Assembly: GCA_019420525.1 (NCBI GenBank)
Contig: JAHZHA010000001.1
Span: 94,840-158,839, forward strand
DNA from: Bacillota bacterium
Lineage (GTDB): Bacteria; Bacillota; Clostridia; Peptostreptococcales; Anaerovoracaceae
Direction: 5' to 3'
Length of the DNA: 64,000 nt
This document shows, piece by piece, positions 17,987 to 27,062 of this stretch; position 1 is the stretch's first letter, and each line of letters opens with the position of its first letter. The position numbers and the translations under genes are program-made. The notes beneath the pieces are model-generated. The model was not told the DNA's origin. It was given only the letters and a program-made list of their open reading frames with translations, and ran no database searches.

Positions 17987-18015
17987 TTGACAGACAAGCG
18001 TGAAAATCCTATAAT
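17987..18015 (+). promoter_or_regulatory. Consensus sigma-A promoter upstream of the MarR/MATE genes
   Basis: TTGACA (17987-17992), 17-nt spacer, TATAAT (18010-18015), a perfect match. CTATA-N10-TATAG (18009-18028) overlaps the -10 and is a candidate operator for the MarR protein encoded next. Confidence 0.85.
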
Positions 18016-18079
18016 TAGTTCGATATAGAATTGTTTGTTGTAAAACTATAAGAGGAAAATCTGTTTCCGGGGTGAGAAT

Positions 18080-18511
18080 ATGTCGCAGAATCACATAGGA
18101 TTTCAGCTGAGAATGCTGCAGAATGAAGTGATCCGTTTTATCGACCAGAGGGCCAGAAACAAGGGGCTGGATGAAGTCACTCTTTCCAACGGCTGGATTC
18201 TGAAAACGCTTTACGAAAATCCGGGCAGAGACGTCTTTCAGAAAGATATCGAAGCGGAGTGCGGGATGGCGAGATCTACCGTTGCAGGGGTGGTGAAACT
18301 GATGGAACGCAAAGGTCTGATCCGGCGGGAATCGGTAGCCAGTGACGCACGCCTCAAGAAGCTGGTGCTGACAGAAAAAGGCGTTGCAGCTCACAAGATG
18401 ATGTATGCAATTATCGAAGAATGCGAACGGGCGATGACGGCGCAGATGACGGAAAAAGAGCGCAGAGCCGTTTTATCGAGTCTGAAACTGATGAGAGAAA
18501 ATCTGAAGTAG
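18080..18511 (+). CDS. MarR-family transcriptional regulator
   Basis: A 143-residue winged-helix regulator. The recognition region is DIEAECGMARSTVAGVVKLMERKGLI, of which the wing is RRESVASDARLKKLVLTEKG. It is followed after 126 bp by a MATE transporter on the same strand, the classic MepR/MepA arrangement, so it probably represses itself and the exporter until a drug or toxic ligand binds. The very strong promoter with an overlapping inverted repeat fits a repressor-controlled unit. Confidence 0.92.
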   Translation: MSQNHIGFQLRMLQNEVIRFIDQRARNKGLDEVTLSNGWILKTLYENPGRDVFQKDIEAECGMARSTVAGVVKLMERKGLIRRESVASDARLKKLVLTEKGVAAHKMMYAIIEECERAMTAQMTEKERRAVLSSLKLMRENLK

Positions 18512-18637
18512 ACGCAGGAAGGAAGAACGATAGAAAGGAATGTTTGAAAGTATTTAGTTCTATGACGAACAAAATTTGCGGGTGTAAGGATGACTGTGTC
18601 CGGAGCCTGAATTGCAGAGAGAGGAAAGGAGACAGGT

Positions 18638-20071
18638 ATGAGGAAAATAAATGCGGAAGCTCTTCCGGATAATAATGGAAAAGAAAATAAAATGGGAACG
18701 ATGCCGGTAAACCGGCTGCTGGTATCCATGTCGCTTCCGATGATCATTTCGATGATCGTCCAGGCTTTATATAACGTGGTAGACAGTATTTTCGTGTCCT
18801 GGGTCAGCGAAGATGCCCTGACGGCGGTCACTCTGGCGTTTCCGATCCAGAGTCTGATGATCGCTTTCGGATCGGGACTGGGCGTAGGTGTCAACGCGCT
18901 GCTTTCCCGGAGTCTCGGAGAGAAGAAAATGGAAAACGTGCGCGGAGCAGTGACACACGGAATGATCATCTATGTGGTGGTTTTTATCCTTTTCCTGATC
19001 GCGGGAATTGCCATTTCGGAACCTTTTATGGCGAGTCAGACCGGAAATGAACGCATCGCGGAAGACGGAGCGGCATATCTGTCCGTCGTCTGTATTTTTT
19101 CTTTCGGACTCTTCGGGCAGTTTTTCTTTGAACGGTTGCTTCAGTCTACGGGCCGTACGTTTTTTACGATGATAACGCAGGGAACGGGCGCGGTCATAAA
19201 TATCATCCTGGATCCGATTCTCATCTTCGGTCTGCTGGGGGCTCCGAAGATGGGCGTCACAGGAGCAGCCGCAGCTACGGTAATCGGTCAGATCACGGCG
19301 GCGCTGTTGGCGCTTTTCTTCAATATTAAATTCAATACAGAGATTTCTCTTTCACTGAAGGGGATTAAACTCAGAATGCAGATATTCAGGAGCATTCTGT
19401 CTGTGGGAATTCCTTCTGTGCTGATGCAGGCTATCAGTTCGGTGATGAGTCTGGGCATGAATGCCATTCTCATTTCTTTTTCCTCCACGGCGGTGGCGGT
19501 ATTCGGCGTATATTTCAAGCTGCAGAGCTTCGTCTTTATGCCGGTAATCGGACTCAACAACGGAATGGTGCCTATCGTGGCATATAATTACGGAGCAAGA
19601 AAGAAAGACAGGATGCTGAAGACGATCCGCCTGAGCATCTATTACGCAGTGGCAATTATGGCGCTGGGACTGATCATTGCACAGGCGATACCGGAACAGC
19701 TTTTGAGCATATTCAACGCCTCGGGCGATATGATGGATATGGGCGTGTATGCTCTGAGGATTATCAGCATACATTTTCCTGTGGCAGCGGTCTGCATCAT
19801 TCTCTCCTCTGTTTTCCAGGCGCTGGGAAAAGGTCTGTACAGTCTATGGATTTCTTTTGCGCGCCAGATCATCGTTCTTCTCCCTGTGGCCTATATCTTT
19901 TCGAAGATCGGAGGTCTGAATATGATATGGTGGTGCTTCCCTCTGGCAGAGCTGCTGTCGCTGGTACTCTGCGTCATATTCTTCGTGCGGATCAACAGAA
20001 AACTCATCCGTCCGCTGGGAGCTTCGGAAAAACGCGGCAAGCGTCTTCAGAAGTCCGCTGCGGAAGTTTAA
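18638..20071 (+). CDS. MATE-family multidrug efflux transporter
   Basis: 477 residues with about twelve transmembrane segments and a MATE start (PVNRLLVSMSLPMIISM, then YNVVDSIFVSW). The repeated half begins around RSILSVGIPSVLMQAISSV. It uses sodium or proton flow to export cationic compounds. AAAGGAG precedes the start. Downstream of a MarR regulator and ended by a strong shared terminator. The substrate is unknown. Confidence 0.93.
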   Translation: MRKINAEALPDNNGKENKMGTMPVNRLLVSMSLPMIISMIVQALYNVVDSIFVSWVSEDALTAVTLAFPIQSLMIAFGSGLGVGVNALLSRSLGEKKMENVRGAVTHGMIIYVVVFILFLIAGIAISEPFMASQTGNERIAEDGAAYLSVVCIFSFGLFGQFFFERLLQSTGRTFFTMITQGTGAVINIILDPILIFGLLGAPKMGVTGAAAATVIGQITAALLALFFNIKFNTEISLSLKGIKLRMQIFRSILSVGIPSVLMQAISSVMSLGMNAILISFSSTAVAVFGVYFKLQSFVFMPVIGLNNGMVPIVAYNYGARKKDRMLKTIRLSIYYAVAIMALGLIIAQAIPEQLLSIFNASGDMMDMGVYALRIISIHFPVAAVCIILSSVFQALGKGLYSLWISFARQIIVLLPVAYIFSKIGGLNMIWWCFPLAELLSLVLCVIFFVRINRKLIRPLGASEKRGKRLQKSAAEV

Positions 20072-20080
20072 ATGAAAAAA

Positions 20081-20122
20081 CGGGCCGGCACACAGGCGGA
20101 AAAGAACCTGTGTGCCGGCCCG
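20081..20122. terminator. Bidirectional terminator between the MATE gene and ilvD
   Basis: A 16-bp perfect stem, CGGGCCGGCACACAGG and its complement, with AAAAAA on the left (strong tail for ilvD) and TCGTTTTA on the right. Confidence 0.93.
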
Positions 20123-20206
20123 TCGTTTTAAGCCGTTTTTCGATCTGATTTAATCGGATTTTTTGATTCCTGCCGGTCCGGAGGATGCGCAGAACGGAAA
20201 TCCGCC

Positions 20207-21871
20207 TCAGTCGACGCTCAGCACGGCACCGGTGTTGGCGGATGTCACCAGCTTGGCGTAACGTGCGAGATAGCCGGTCTTCACTTTCGGTTCCGGCTTC
20301 GTATAATTTGCTCTGCGGCTTTCGATTTCTTCGTCGGTCAGTTCGACTTCCAGTTTTCTGTTTGGAATGTCGATATGAATCGTATCGCCATCCTGAATCA
20401 GCCCGATGAGACCTCCTGCCATGGCTTCCGGGGAGACGTGACCGATGGAAGCGCCTCTGGAAGCGCCGGAAAATCTGCCGTCGGTGATGAGAGCTACGTC
20501 TTTATCCAGGCCCATTCCTGCGATGGAGGAAGTAGGAGACAGCATCTCTCTCATGCCAGGTCCACCTTTCGGCCCTTCGTAGCGGATGACGATGATGTCA
20601 CCTTTTTTGATTTTTTTGCCCCAGATCGCTGCAGAGGCTTCTTCTTCGGAGTTGAATACCACGGCGGGACCGCTGTGTTCCAGCATTTCAGGAGCTACAG
20701 CGGATTCTTTCACGACTGCGCCCAGAGGAGCCAGATTGCCGCGGAGAATTGCGAGACCGCCTCTGTCTCTGTAAGGAGCGTCGATAGGCTTGATGACGCT
20801 GTAATCCAGGACAGGACAGTGTGCGATGTTTTCTCCCACTGTCTTTCCGGTAACGGTCATGCAGTCGGTGTGGATCATATTTTTCTTTGAAAGTTCGTTC
20901 ATCATAGCAGGAATGCCGCCGGCGAGGCCGAGGTCTTCCATGTGGTGGTGTCCGCTCGGACTGAGTTTTGTCAGATTCGGCGTCTTTTCACTGATGGCGT
21001 CGAACATGTCGAGGTTCAGCTCGATGCCGGCTTCGTGAGCGATGGCAGGAAGGTGGAGTACCGTATTTGTGGAACCCGCCATGGCCATGTCCACGGTGAT
21101 GGCATTTTCAAAGGCTTCTTTTGTGAGAATATCGCGTGGACGGATATCTTTTCTGAGCATTTCCATAACCTGGATGCCGGCTCTCTTTGCGAGACGGATT
21201 CTTTCGCCGCTATCGCAGAGGGCGGTGCCGTTGTATGGCAGGCCCATGCCCAGAACTTCTGTCAGGGAGTTCATGCTGTTGGCGGTGAAGAGACCGGAAC
21301 AGGAGCCGCAGCCCGGACAGCATCTCTCCGCTACGCATTCCAGCTGTTCTTCGTCGATGTCGCCGTTTTTGAAGGAGCCGACGCTTTCCATGACGCTGTT
21401 GAAATCGAGGATGTCGCCGTCCAGATTTCCCGTGCGCATCGGGCCGCCGGATACCATGACGGAAGGAATGTTGAGGCGCGCCGCCGCCATCATCATGCCC
21501 GGCACGATCTTGTCACAGTTGGGGATGAGAACCAGACCGTCGAGAGCGTGGCCTTTCGCCATGGCTTCGATGGAGTCGCAGATGAGTTCACGGCTGGCCA
21601 GCGGGTATTTCATGCCTTCGTGTCCCATGGCGATGCCGTCGCAGATGCCGATGGCAGGAAATTCCACAGGTGTACCGCCTGCCAGGATGATGCCTCTCTT
21701 GACTGCCTGTGCCACGCGGTCAAGGAGCAGATGCCCCGGGATCAGTTCATTCTGCGCGTTGACGACACCGATGAGAGGACGGTCGATTTCTTCTTTTACA
21801 TATCCCATTCCGTAGAAGAGGGAACGTACCGGGGCTCCGCCGGGCCCCTGTTTTATCTTGTCACTGTTCAT
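20207..21871 (-). CDS. ilvD: Dihydroxy-acid dehydratase
   Basis: Dehydrates 2,3-dihydroxy-isovalerate and -methylvalerate in branched-chain amino-acid synthesis. Fe-S and Mg ligands are visible in FPAIGICDGIAMGHEGM, LIPNCDKIVPGM and CCPGCGSCSG; the C-terminal domain has RYEGPKGGPGMREM and DGRFSGASRG. ATG 21871 gives 554 residues, the normal length, and is preceded by AAAGG; an upstream in-frame ATG at 21979 lies next to the promoter and is not used. No other ilv or leu genes are adjacent and no T-box leader is seen. Confidence 0.97.
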   Translation of the reverse strand: MNSDKIKQGPGGAPVRSLFYGMGYVKEEIDRPLIGVVNAQNELIPGHLLLDRVAQAVKRGIILAGGTPVEFPAIGICDGIAMGHEGMKYPLASRELICDSIEAMAKGHALDGLVLIPNCDKIVPGMMMAAARLNIPSVMVSGGPMRTGNLDGDILDFNSVMESVGSFKNGDIDEEQLECVAERCCPGCGSCSGLFTANSMNSLTEVLGMGLPYNGTALCDSGERIRLAKRAGIQVMEMLRKDIRPRDILTKEAFENAITVDMAMAGSTNTVLHLPAIAHEAGIELNLDMFDAISEKTPNLTKLSPSGHHHMEDLGLAGGIPAMMNELSKKNMIHTDCMTVTGKTVGENIAHCPVLDYSVIKPIDAPYRDRGGLAILRGNLAPLGAVVKESAVAPEMLEHSGPAVVFNSEEEASAAIWGKKIKKGDIIVIRYEGPKGGPGMREMLSPTSSIAGMGLDKDVALITDGRFSGASRGASIGHVSPEAMAGGLIGLIQDGDTIHIDIPNRKLEVELTDEEIESRRANYTKPEPKVKTGYLARYAKLVTSANTGAVLSVD

Positions 21872-21989
21872 AATATATACCTTTCTTTTCCGGTAGTTTA
21901 CTGAGATGTTTTCATAGAATGATTTATGAGCAGAAGCGTTGCCTCTCCCGCACAGCGGGCGGCTTTCGGCATCTCTCATAATAGAGATT

Positions 21990-22018
21990 ATTTTACACTA
22001 CGGAGTTGCAATGTTCAA
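21990..22018 (-). promoter_or_regulatory. ilvD promoter
   Basis: On the minus strand, TTGAAC (22018-22013), 17-nt spacer, TAAAAT (21995-21990). It overlaps the mgtE promoter back to back. Confidence 0.65.
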
Positions 22019-22035
22019 TATTCATGCGATATAAT
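22006..22035 (+). promoter_or_regulatory. mgtE promoter
   Basis: TTGCAA (22006-22011), 18-nt spacer, TATAAT (22030-22035). The -35 box is adjacent to the -35 of the divergent ilvD promoter, so the two polymerases probably compete. Confidence 0.65.
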
Positions 22036-22139
22036 TTTAATGTATGATTTTCTCCCGGCGATCTCCGGAAAAACGCTTTACGGGGCTGCAGCGGGGCGAA
22101 AATCTGCGAAAAAAATATGATGAAAAGGAGGCGGACCGT

Positions 22140-23555
22140 ATGAGCAACGAAAAGAGCAGAAGAGAAGCGGATGACGATTACGTGGATTATATGGACATCG
22201 ATGCGATTTCTGAGGAAATTATAGATCTTCTGAAGAAAAAGCATTATGCCAAAGTGCGGAGCCGCCTGGCTGAGACGAATGTCGTCGACATCGCGGAGAC
22301 ACTGGAAATTATCAATGAGGAACTGGGACTCGAAAATACGATTCTGACGTTCCGTCTTCTCCCAAAAGATGTCTCAGTGGAGGTTTTCGCTTACATCGGC
22401 GAAGACGAGCAGGTTGAAATTATCAACGGCATCACGCAGCACGAAATCGATTATATCATCGACGAACTGGCTTTCGACGATATGATCGACCTGCTGGAAG
22501 AACTGCCGGCAAATCTGGTGGATAAAATCCTGCTCAACACGTCCAAGGAAGAACGCAGTCTGATCAACACATTTCTGAATTACCCGGAAAACAGCGCCGG
22601 AAGTCTGATGACTATCGACTATATCGATGTCAAGGAGTATCTGACTGCGAAACAGGCTCTGGAACATATCAAAGAGGTAGGTCTCGATTCGGAGACAGTC
22701 TATTCTGTGTATGTCATGGACGGAAAACGCAAATTGAAGGGCGTCGTGTCTCTGCGCTCCCTGGTGCTGGCCGACGATGATACTTCTGTCAGCGAACTCA
22801 TGCATACCGATGTCATCTCCGTTCCCGTGACCATGGACCAGGAGATGGTATCGAACATTTTCAAGAGATACGGCCTGCTGGCCATGCCTGTAGTAGACCG
22901 GGAAGAACGGCTGGTGGGAATCATCACCGTCGACGATATCATGGATATCATCGAAGATGAGGCGACAGAAGACATCCAGCTGATGGCCGGCGTCACCGGA
23001 AAAGGCGATGACGAATATCTCGATATGAGCGTGCTGAAGCATGTGAAGACGAGACTGCCATGGCTGTTTATTCTGATGTGTTCCTACATGATAACCGGTG
23101 CAATCATCACCAAATTTCAGGATATGCTGTCTCAGGTGATCGCGCTGGTATCGTATATGCCTCTTCTGATGGGAACCGGCGGAAATTCCGGATCTCAGTC
23201 GGCGACCCTTATCATCCGGGGACTTTCCACGGGAGAAGTGGATCTGAAAGACTTTCCAAGGGTGGCCTGGAAAGAGATACGCATCAGTCTTTGCGTGGGT
23301 CTCTGTCTTTCGGTTCTTAATTTCCTGAGGGTAATATTTATCGATGGCAACAGCGTTCTCGTAGCGCTTACCATATGTGTGGCGATGCTCATCATCGTCG
23401 TCATAGCGAAGACGATCGGAGGTCTTCTGCCGATGGCCGCCAAGGCGGTGGGAATCGACCCGGCTCTCATGGCAGGCCCTGTGGTATCTTCGTTGACGGA
23501 TATGTTTTCACTTGCTGTCTATTTCCTGTGTGCTACGGCAATTCTCGGAATCTGA
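22140..23555 (+). CDS. mgtE: MgtE-family magnesium transporter
   Basis: AAGGAGG at 22125-22131 fixes ATG 22140 (471 residues). Domain order is the MgtE N domain (LLPKDVSVEVFAYI, LLEELPANLV), two CBS domains (about 170-295, TVYSVYVMDGKRKL; RYGLLAMPVVD; IITVDDIMDIIEDEA), and a C-terminal five-helix channel with LMGTGGNSGSQSATL and the GGLLPMAAKAVGIDPALMAGP signature. The N and CBS domains sense cytosolic Mg and close the pore. Divergent from ilvD. Confidence 0.96.
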   Translation: MSNEKSRREADDDYVDYMDIDAISEEIIDLLKKKHYAKVRSRLAETNVVDIAETLEIINEELGLENTILTFRLLPKDVSVEVFAYIGEDEQVEIINGITQHEIDYIIDELAFDDMIDLLEELPANLVDKILLNTSKEERSLINTFLNYPENSAGSLMTIDYIDVKEYLTAKQALEHIKEVGLDSETVYSVYVMDGKRKLKGVVSLRSLVLADDDTSVSELMHTDVISVPVTMDQEMVSNIFKRYGLLAMPVVDREERLVGIITVDDIMDIIEDEATEDIQLMAGVTGKGDDEYLDMSVLKHVKTRLPWLFILMCSYMITGAIITKFQDMLSQVIALVSYMPLLMGTGGNSGSQSATLIIRGLSTGEVDLKDFPRVAWKEIRISLCVGLCLSVLNFLRVIFIDGNSVLVALTICVAMLIIVVIAKTIGGLLPMAAKAVGIDPALMAGPVVSSLTDMFSLAVYFLCATAILGI

Positions 23556-23682
23556 CGAAAAACGCGCCGGGAAATTCCGGGTATTGCGATTAAAAATCAT
23601 CTGTCTGTGAATACTCACTGATGTATGAAGTCGGCTGCAGCTCAAAGCAGCGGGCAAAAAGATAAAATCAGGAGGAGAAAAC

Positions 23683-24054
23683 ATGCAGATCAGAAAAGGA
23701 GATATTTTTTTCGCGGATCTCAGTCCGGTGGTGGGTTCCGAACAGGGCGGCATCCGTCCGGTGCTGGTGGTTCAGAATGACGTGGGCAACCGGTTTTCGC
23801 CGACGATTATCGTGGCGGCTGTGACGTCGCAGCGGAAAAAAGCGAATCTGCCGACTCATGTGCCCATTCATGCGGCGGGCAGCGGACTTGACCGGGATTC
23901 CGTCGTATTGCTGGAACAGCTCAGGACGATCGACAAGAAGCGGCTCAGAGAACATATCGGTACAGTAGATAATGAAGTGATCGGTACGGTGGACGACGCG
24001 CTCAGCGTCAGTCTCGGAATCGCGCCTGCAGCGGGAAATCGCCGGGTGCATTAG
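23683..24054 (+). CDS. MazF/PemK-type endoribonuclease toxin, no antitoxin nearby
   Basis: 123 residues with the full PemK/MazF pattern: IRKGDIFFADLSP, GSEQGGIRPVLVVQND, IIVAAVTSQ, and SVVLLEQLRTIDKKRL. The enzyme cuts mRNA at short motifs and corresponds to NdoA/MazF. AGGAGGAG precedes the start. The 127 bp upstream contain only a 14-codon frame, and the next gene is a secreted protein, so no MazE/NdoAI-like antitoxin is encoded here. In Bacillus the pair follows alr; that context is absent. Confidence 0.92.
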   Translation: MQIRKGDIFFADLSPVVGSEQGGIRPVLVVQNDVGNRFSPTIIVAAVTSQRKKANLPTHVPIHAAGSGLDRDSVVLLEQLRTIDKKRLREHIGTVDNEVIGTVDDALSVSLGIAPAAGNRRVH

Positions 24055-24122
24055 AGAACCGCCGGTCCCGGAGGGTGAAATTTCCGGAGAAAACCGAACG
24101 AGTGCAAGTAAGGGGGATAATG

Positions 24123-24590
24123 ATGAAAGCACCTGAATTTTTAAAGAAGATGAAGAAAATGGCAGCGATCGCGGCGGCAGTCGCTGTACTGGGCACATGT
24201 GCCTTTGCCGTAACGGCAGCTACGTCCGATCCGGGCAGCGATTCGGATCCCATTGTGACGAAGAGTTATGTGGACAGCGCTATCGCCAATGCGCTGGGAA
24301 GCGGTACTTCTTCTCCGTCAGGAGACAATTCCTATGAGGTGGTTTTCGCTGAAGCAGGTCAGAGGATTATCGCCACGGGTTCCACAGAGATGATTCTCCG
24401 CTCCGGCGATGCGCTGGTTGTGGCACCGGGGACGGACGGCGTTTCCGACATGACGAGAGGCATCGATATGAAGAACAATTATACTGTGTACACGAATCAT
24501 CTCATGCTCATTCCGAGAGATGACGGCAGAGGCATCCGCATGCAGACTGACGGATACGTTATGGTGCGCGGCTCGTATGAGATTCAGTAA
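24123..24590 (+). CDS. Small secreted protein of unknown function
   Basis: Chosen start ATG 24123, 6 nt after AGGGGG; ATG 24120 is adjacent. The protein begins MKAPEFLKKMKKM followed by an Ala-rich signal peptide (VAVLGTCAFAVTAA). The mature ~120 residues contain KSYVDSAIANAL, VVFAEAGQRIIATG, MILRSGDALVVAPG, LMLIPRDDGRGI and VMVRGSYEI at the end; the repeated hydrophobic strands suggest a small beta domain. I do not recognise a named family. It lies 23 bp before an exported phosphodiester-glycosidase-like SLH protein and is probably co-expressed with it. Confidence 0.8.
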   Translation: MKAPEFLKKMKKMAAIAAAVAVLGTCAFAVTAATSDPGSDSDPIVTKSYVDSAIANALGSGTSSPSGDNSYEVVFAEAGQRIIATGSTEMILRSGDALVVAPGTDGVSDMTRGIDMKNNYTVYTNHLMLIPRDDGRGIRMQTDGYVMVRGSYEIQ

Positions 24591-24613
24591 TCGGAAAAAG
24601 TAAGGGGTAAAAA

Positions 24614-27010
24614 ATGAAATTAAAACATAAGAGAACGTTTACGGCAGCGGCAGCTGTCGTATTACTGCTTTTATCGTCGATCTGTCCGTCTTATGCGTCA
24701 GAAGGCGGTGCGGGGACAACCATCTATCAGAATCAGATCAGTCTCGGAAACGGTGTGACTTATATGAATACGATCTCGGAAAATTCCACATACGGAATCC
24801 AGCAGAGCTATTCTTTCACCACGACGCCCGGGGATCTGGTGACACCTATCATTCTGGCGTGCGACACGATCTACGGCAGCATGAATATCGAAAGCATCGT
24901 GAGTTATGCCCAGCAGCAGGGTTATAACGTAGTGGCTGCCATGAATACCGACTTCTTTTCCATGTCCACGGGAGTGCCTCTGGGCATCGTAATCGAAGAC
25001 GGTGTGTACAAATGCAGTCCGGAAGGCTATACGTCGGTACTCTTCGACGCACAGGGGCGTGCTTCCGTAGTGGAAAATACCGCGGTTCAGATCAAAATGA
25101 CGAATCAGGGAGGCGGAGAGGACACGTCTGCGGATGCAGCGGCGGAATCGAATGCCGGAAAATATCTGACTCTGACCCATTTCAACAAGATGCGCCAGAA
25201 CGGAGCGGGAATGTATCTGATGGACGAGCATTTTTCCACGGTATCCACCAGAACGTCTTCCTCTGGCTGGGCGGTGAAGTTTAAAATTCTCGAAGGCACG
25301 ATGAAGACGAAAGGCACGGTTCGCCTGGAAGTCGTGCAGGTCTACGAGGGTTCACAGCCTATGACCATAGGCAGCGGTTACATGGTGCTGACGGCCGACG
25401 ATACGTCGAATCTCCACTATCAGTTCGAAAAATTTAATGTGGGCGATGAGGTTCTTCTGGAGACTTCCTGCTATGGAAATACGGCCGTGGAAAATGCACA
25501 GTGGGGCACAGGGGCAGGAAACGTGATCGTTTCGAACGGTCAGATGACTTCTTCCGGCGAGTGGGACAGCGCATTGCTGTATAAAAACCCGCGCAGCGCT
25601 CTGGGCATCAAAGCCGACGGAACGGTGGTATATTACGAGCTCGACGGCAGACAGTCGGGTTATTCCAACGGAATTTCCATGAAGCAGCTGGCACAGGAAC
25701 TCATCGATCAGGGATGCGTGACGGCTGTCAATTTCGATGGAGGAGGTTCTTCCGCCATTGCGGCAAAGCTGCCGGACAGCGCTTCCGTAGAGGTGCTCAG
25801 TTCTCCGTCTGACGGTGCGCTGAGAAAGTGTTCCACGTATGTACTGCTGGTGGCTCAGGCGGTTTCCGACGGCGTTGCCAACACCCTGACTCTGGATCAG
25901 GCGGGAACAGTAGTGTATCAGGGAGCATCTCTCGATCTCAGCTATGGAGCTCTCGATAAAGGAAACGGCGCAGCATCGGCTCCGTCAGATGTGACGGCAT
26001 CGGTATCAGACGGATACGGCAGTATCGCGGGAAATACTTATACCGCAGGCTGGGTAGCCGGAATGGAGACGATCTCGCTGAGTTCTCCTTCCACGGGAGT
26101 GACGGGAATGTCTTCCCTCTATGTGACGAACCGTCTGTCGGATATCACGGTGAAAGCAGATGGAAAAGCGGTGTCCTCCCTCAGCCTGGATGGAGCAGAT
26201 TCGGTACAGTTCACTCAGACCGCCACATACAACGGTAAGAGTGTTGCAATCGGACAGAAGAATTTCCAGTATACTCTTACAGGAGATTCCATCGGAACGG
26301 TTTCCGATACGGGTCTTCTGACTATCGATGAAAATGCTTCCGGATCGGCAGTTCTGACTATCGCTTCCGGCGGTGTCGTCAAGAAGATCGATATTACGGT
26401 GAACGGCGTATTTTCTGATATCGGAGGGCACTGGGCAGAATCATATATCACGGAAATGTTTGAAGCCGGCATCGTAACCGGAACAGGCGGTGGAAAATTC
26501 AGTCCGGAAAGCAATATCAGACGGGCGGATTTCATGGTGATGCTCTACAGGGCTTCCGGTTCACCTGAAGTACAGAGCGCGGCTGACGTACAGTCCGAAG
26601 ATGCGGCGTCCCTTCAGTCTGAAACCGGTGAGGAAGGCGCTGACAGCGGAAATTTTGCCGATGTGCCGGATGATGCCTATTACGCAGACGCGGTGAAATG
26701 GGCGAAAGAACTGGGAATAGCGAAGGGAGACGGAGAGAATTTTCATCCGTCGGACAGCATGACGCGTCAGGATGCTTTCTGTTTCCTGGACCGCTATCTG
26801 AAAGAGAAGGGCGCTCAGCTGACGCAGCCTTCCGGCGATGAACTCAGTGCCTTCAGCGACAGTGCCGAAATTTCAGATTACGCGGAGGAATCCGTGGCGA
26901 CGCTGACGGCCTCTGGCATCGTCAACGGCAGCGACGGAAAAATCCGCCCGCTGGGCATGCTGACGAGAGCTGAAATGTGCAAGATTCTCAGCGTATCGCT
27001 GACAAAGTGA
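24614..27010 (+). CDS. SLH-anchored phosphodiester glycosidase (NAGPA-like) protein
   Basis: Signal peptide 1-28. Residues ~40-420 form a phosphodiester glycosidase domain of the type found in uncovering enzyme NAGPA and bacterial exopolysaccharide proteins: AAMNTDFFSMSTG, NPRSALGIKADGTV, ELDGRQSGYSNG, and VTAVNFDGGGSSAI. A region resembling bacterial Ig-like domains follows (TLDQAGTVVYQGAS onward). The C terminus has three SLH domains (FSDIGGHWAES with IRRADFMVM, DAYYADAVKWA with MTRQDAFC, and LTRAEMCK), split by an acidic Gln/Ser insert near 655-680. It probably acts on wall or exopolysaccharide phosphodiesters at the surface, close to the polysaccharide gene cluster. Confidence 0.88.
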   Translation: MKLKHKRTFTAAAAVVLLLLSSICPSYASEGGAGTTIYQNQISLGNGVTYMNTISENSTYGIQQSYSFTTTPGDLVTPIILACDTIYGSMNIESIVSYAQQQGYNVVAAMNTDFFSMSTGVPLGIVIEDGVYKCSPEGYTSVLFDAQGRASVVENTAVQIKMTNQGGGEDTSADAAAESNAGKYLTLTHFNKMRQNGAGMYLMDEHFSTVSTRTSSSGWAVKFKILEGTMKTKGTVRLEVVQVYEGSQPMTIGSGYMVLTADDTSNLHYQFEKFNVGDEVLLETSCYGNTAVENAQWGTGAGNVIVSNGQMTSSGEWDSALLYKNPRSALGIKADGTVVYYELDGRQSGYSNGISMKQLAQELIDQGCVTAVNFDGGGSSAIAAKLPDSASVEVLSSPSDGALRKCSTYVLLVAQAVSDGVANTLTLDQAGTVVYQGASLDLSYGALDKGNGAASAPSDVTASVSDGYGSIAGNTYTAGWVAGMETISLSSPSTGVTGMSSLYVTNRLSDITVKADGKAVSSLSLDGADSVQFTQTATYNGKSVAIGQKNFQYTLTGDSIGTVSDTGLLTIDENASGSAVLTIASGGVVKKIDITVNGVFSDIGGHWAESYITEMFEAGIVTGTGGGKFSPESNIRRADFMVMLYRASGSPEVQSAADVQSEDAASLQSETGEEGADSGNFADVPDDAYYADAVKWAKELGIAKGDGENFHPSDSMTRQDAFCFLDRYLKEKGAQLTQPSGDELSAFSDSAEISDYAEESVATLTASGIVNGSDGKIRPLGMLTRAEMCKILSVSLTK

Positions 27011-27062
27011 CGGAAAGCTCTGTCTGCCCGATAGATTTCAGACGATTGAGAGAAAAACGACT

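Noticed and set aside
21872..21990. T-box leader for ilvD
   Set aside because: No specifier stem or AGGGTGGNACCGCG-type box is present, and the leader is short.
23556..23682. Antitoxin for the MazF-like toxin
   Set aside because: The only start-to-stop frame is 14 codons and lacks any antitoxin features.
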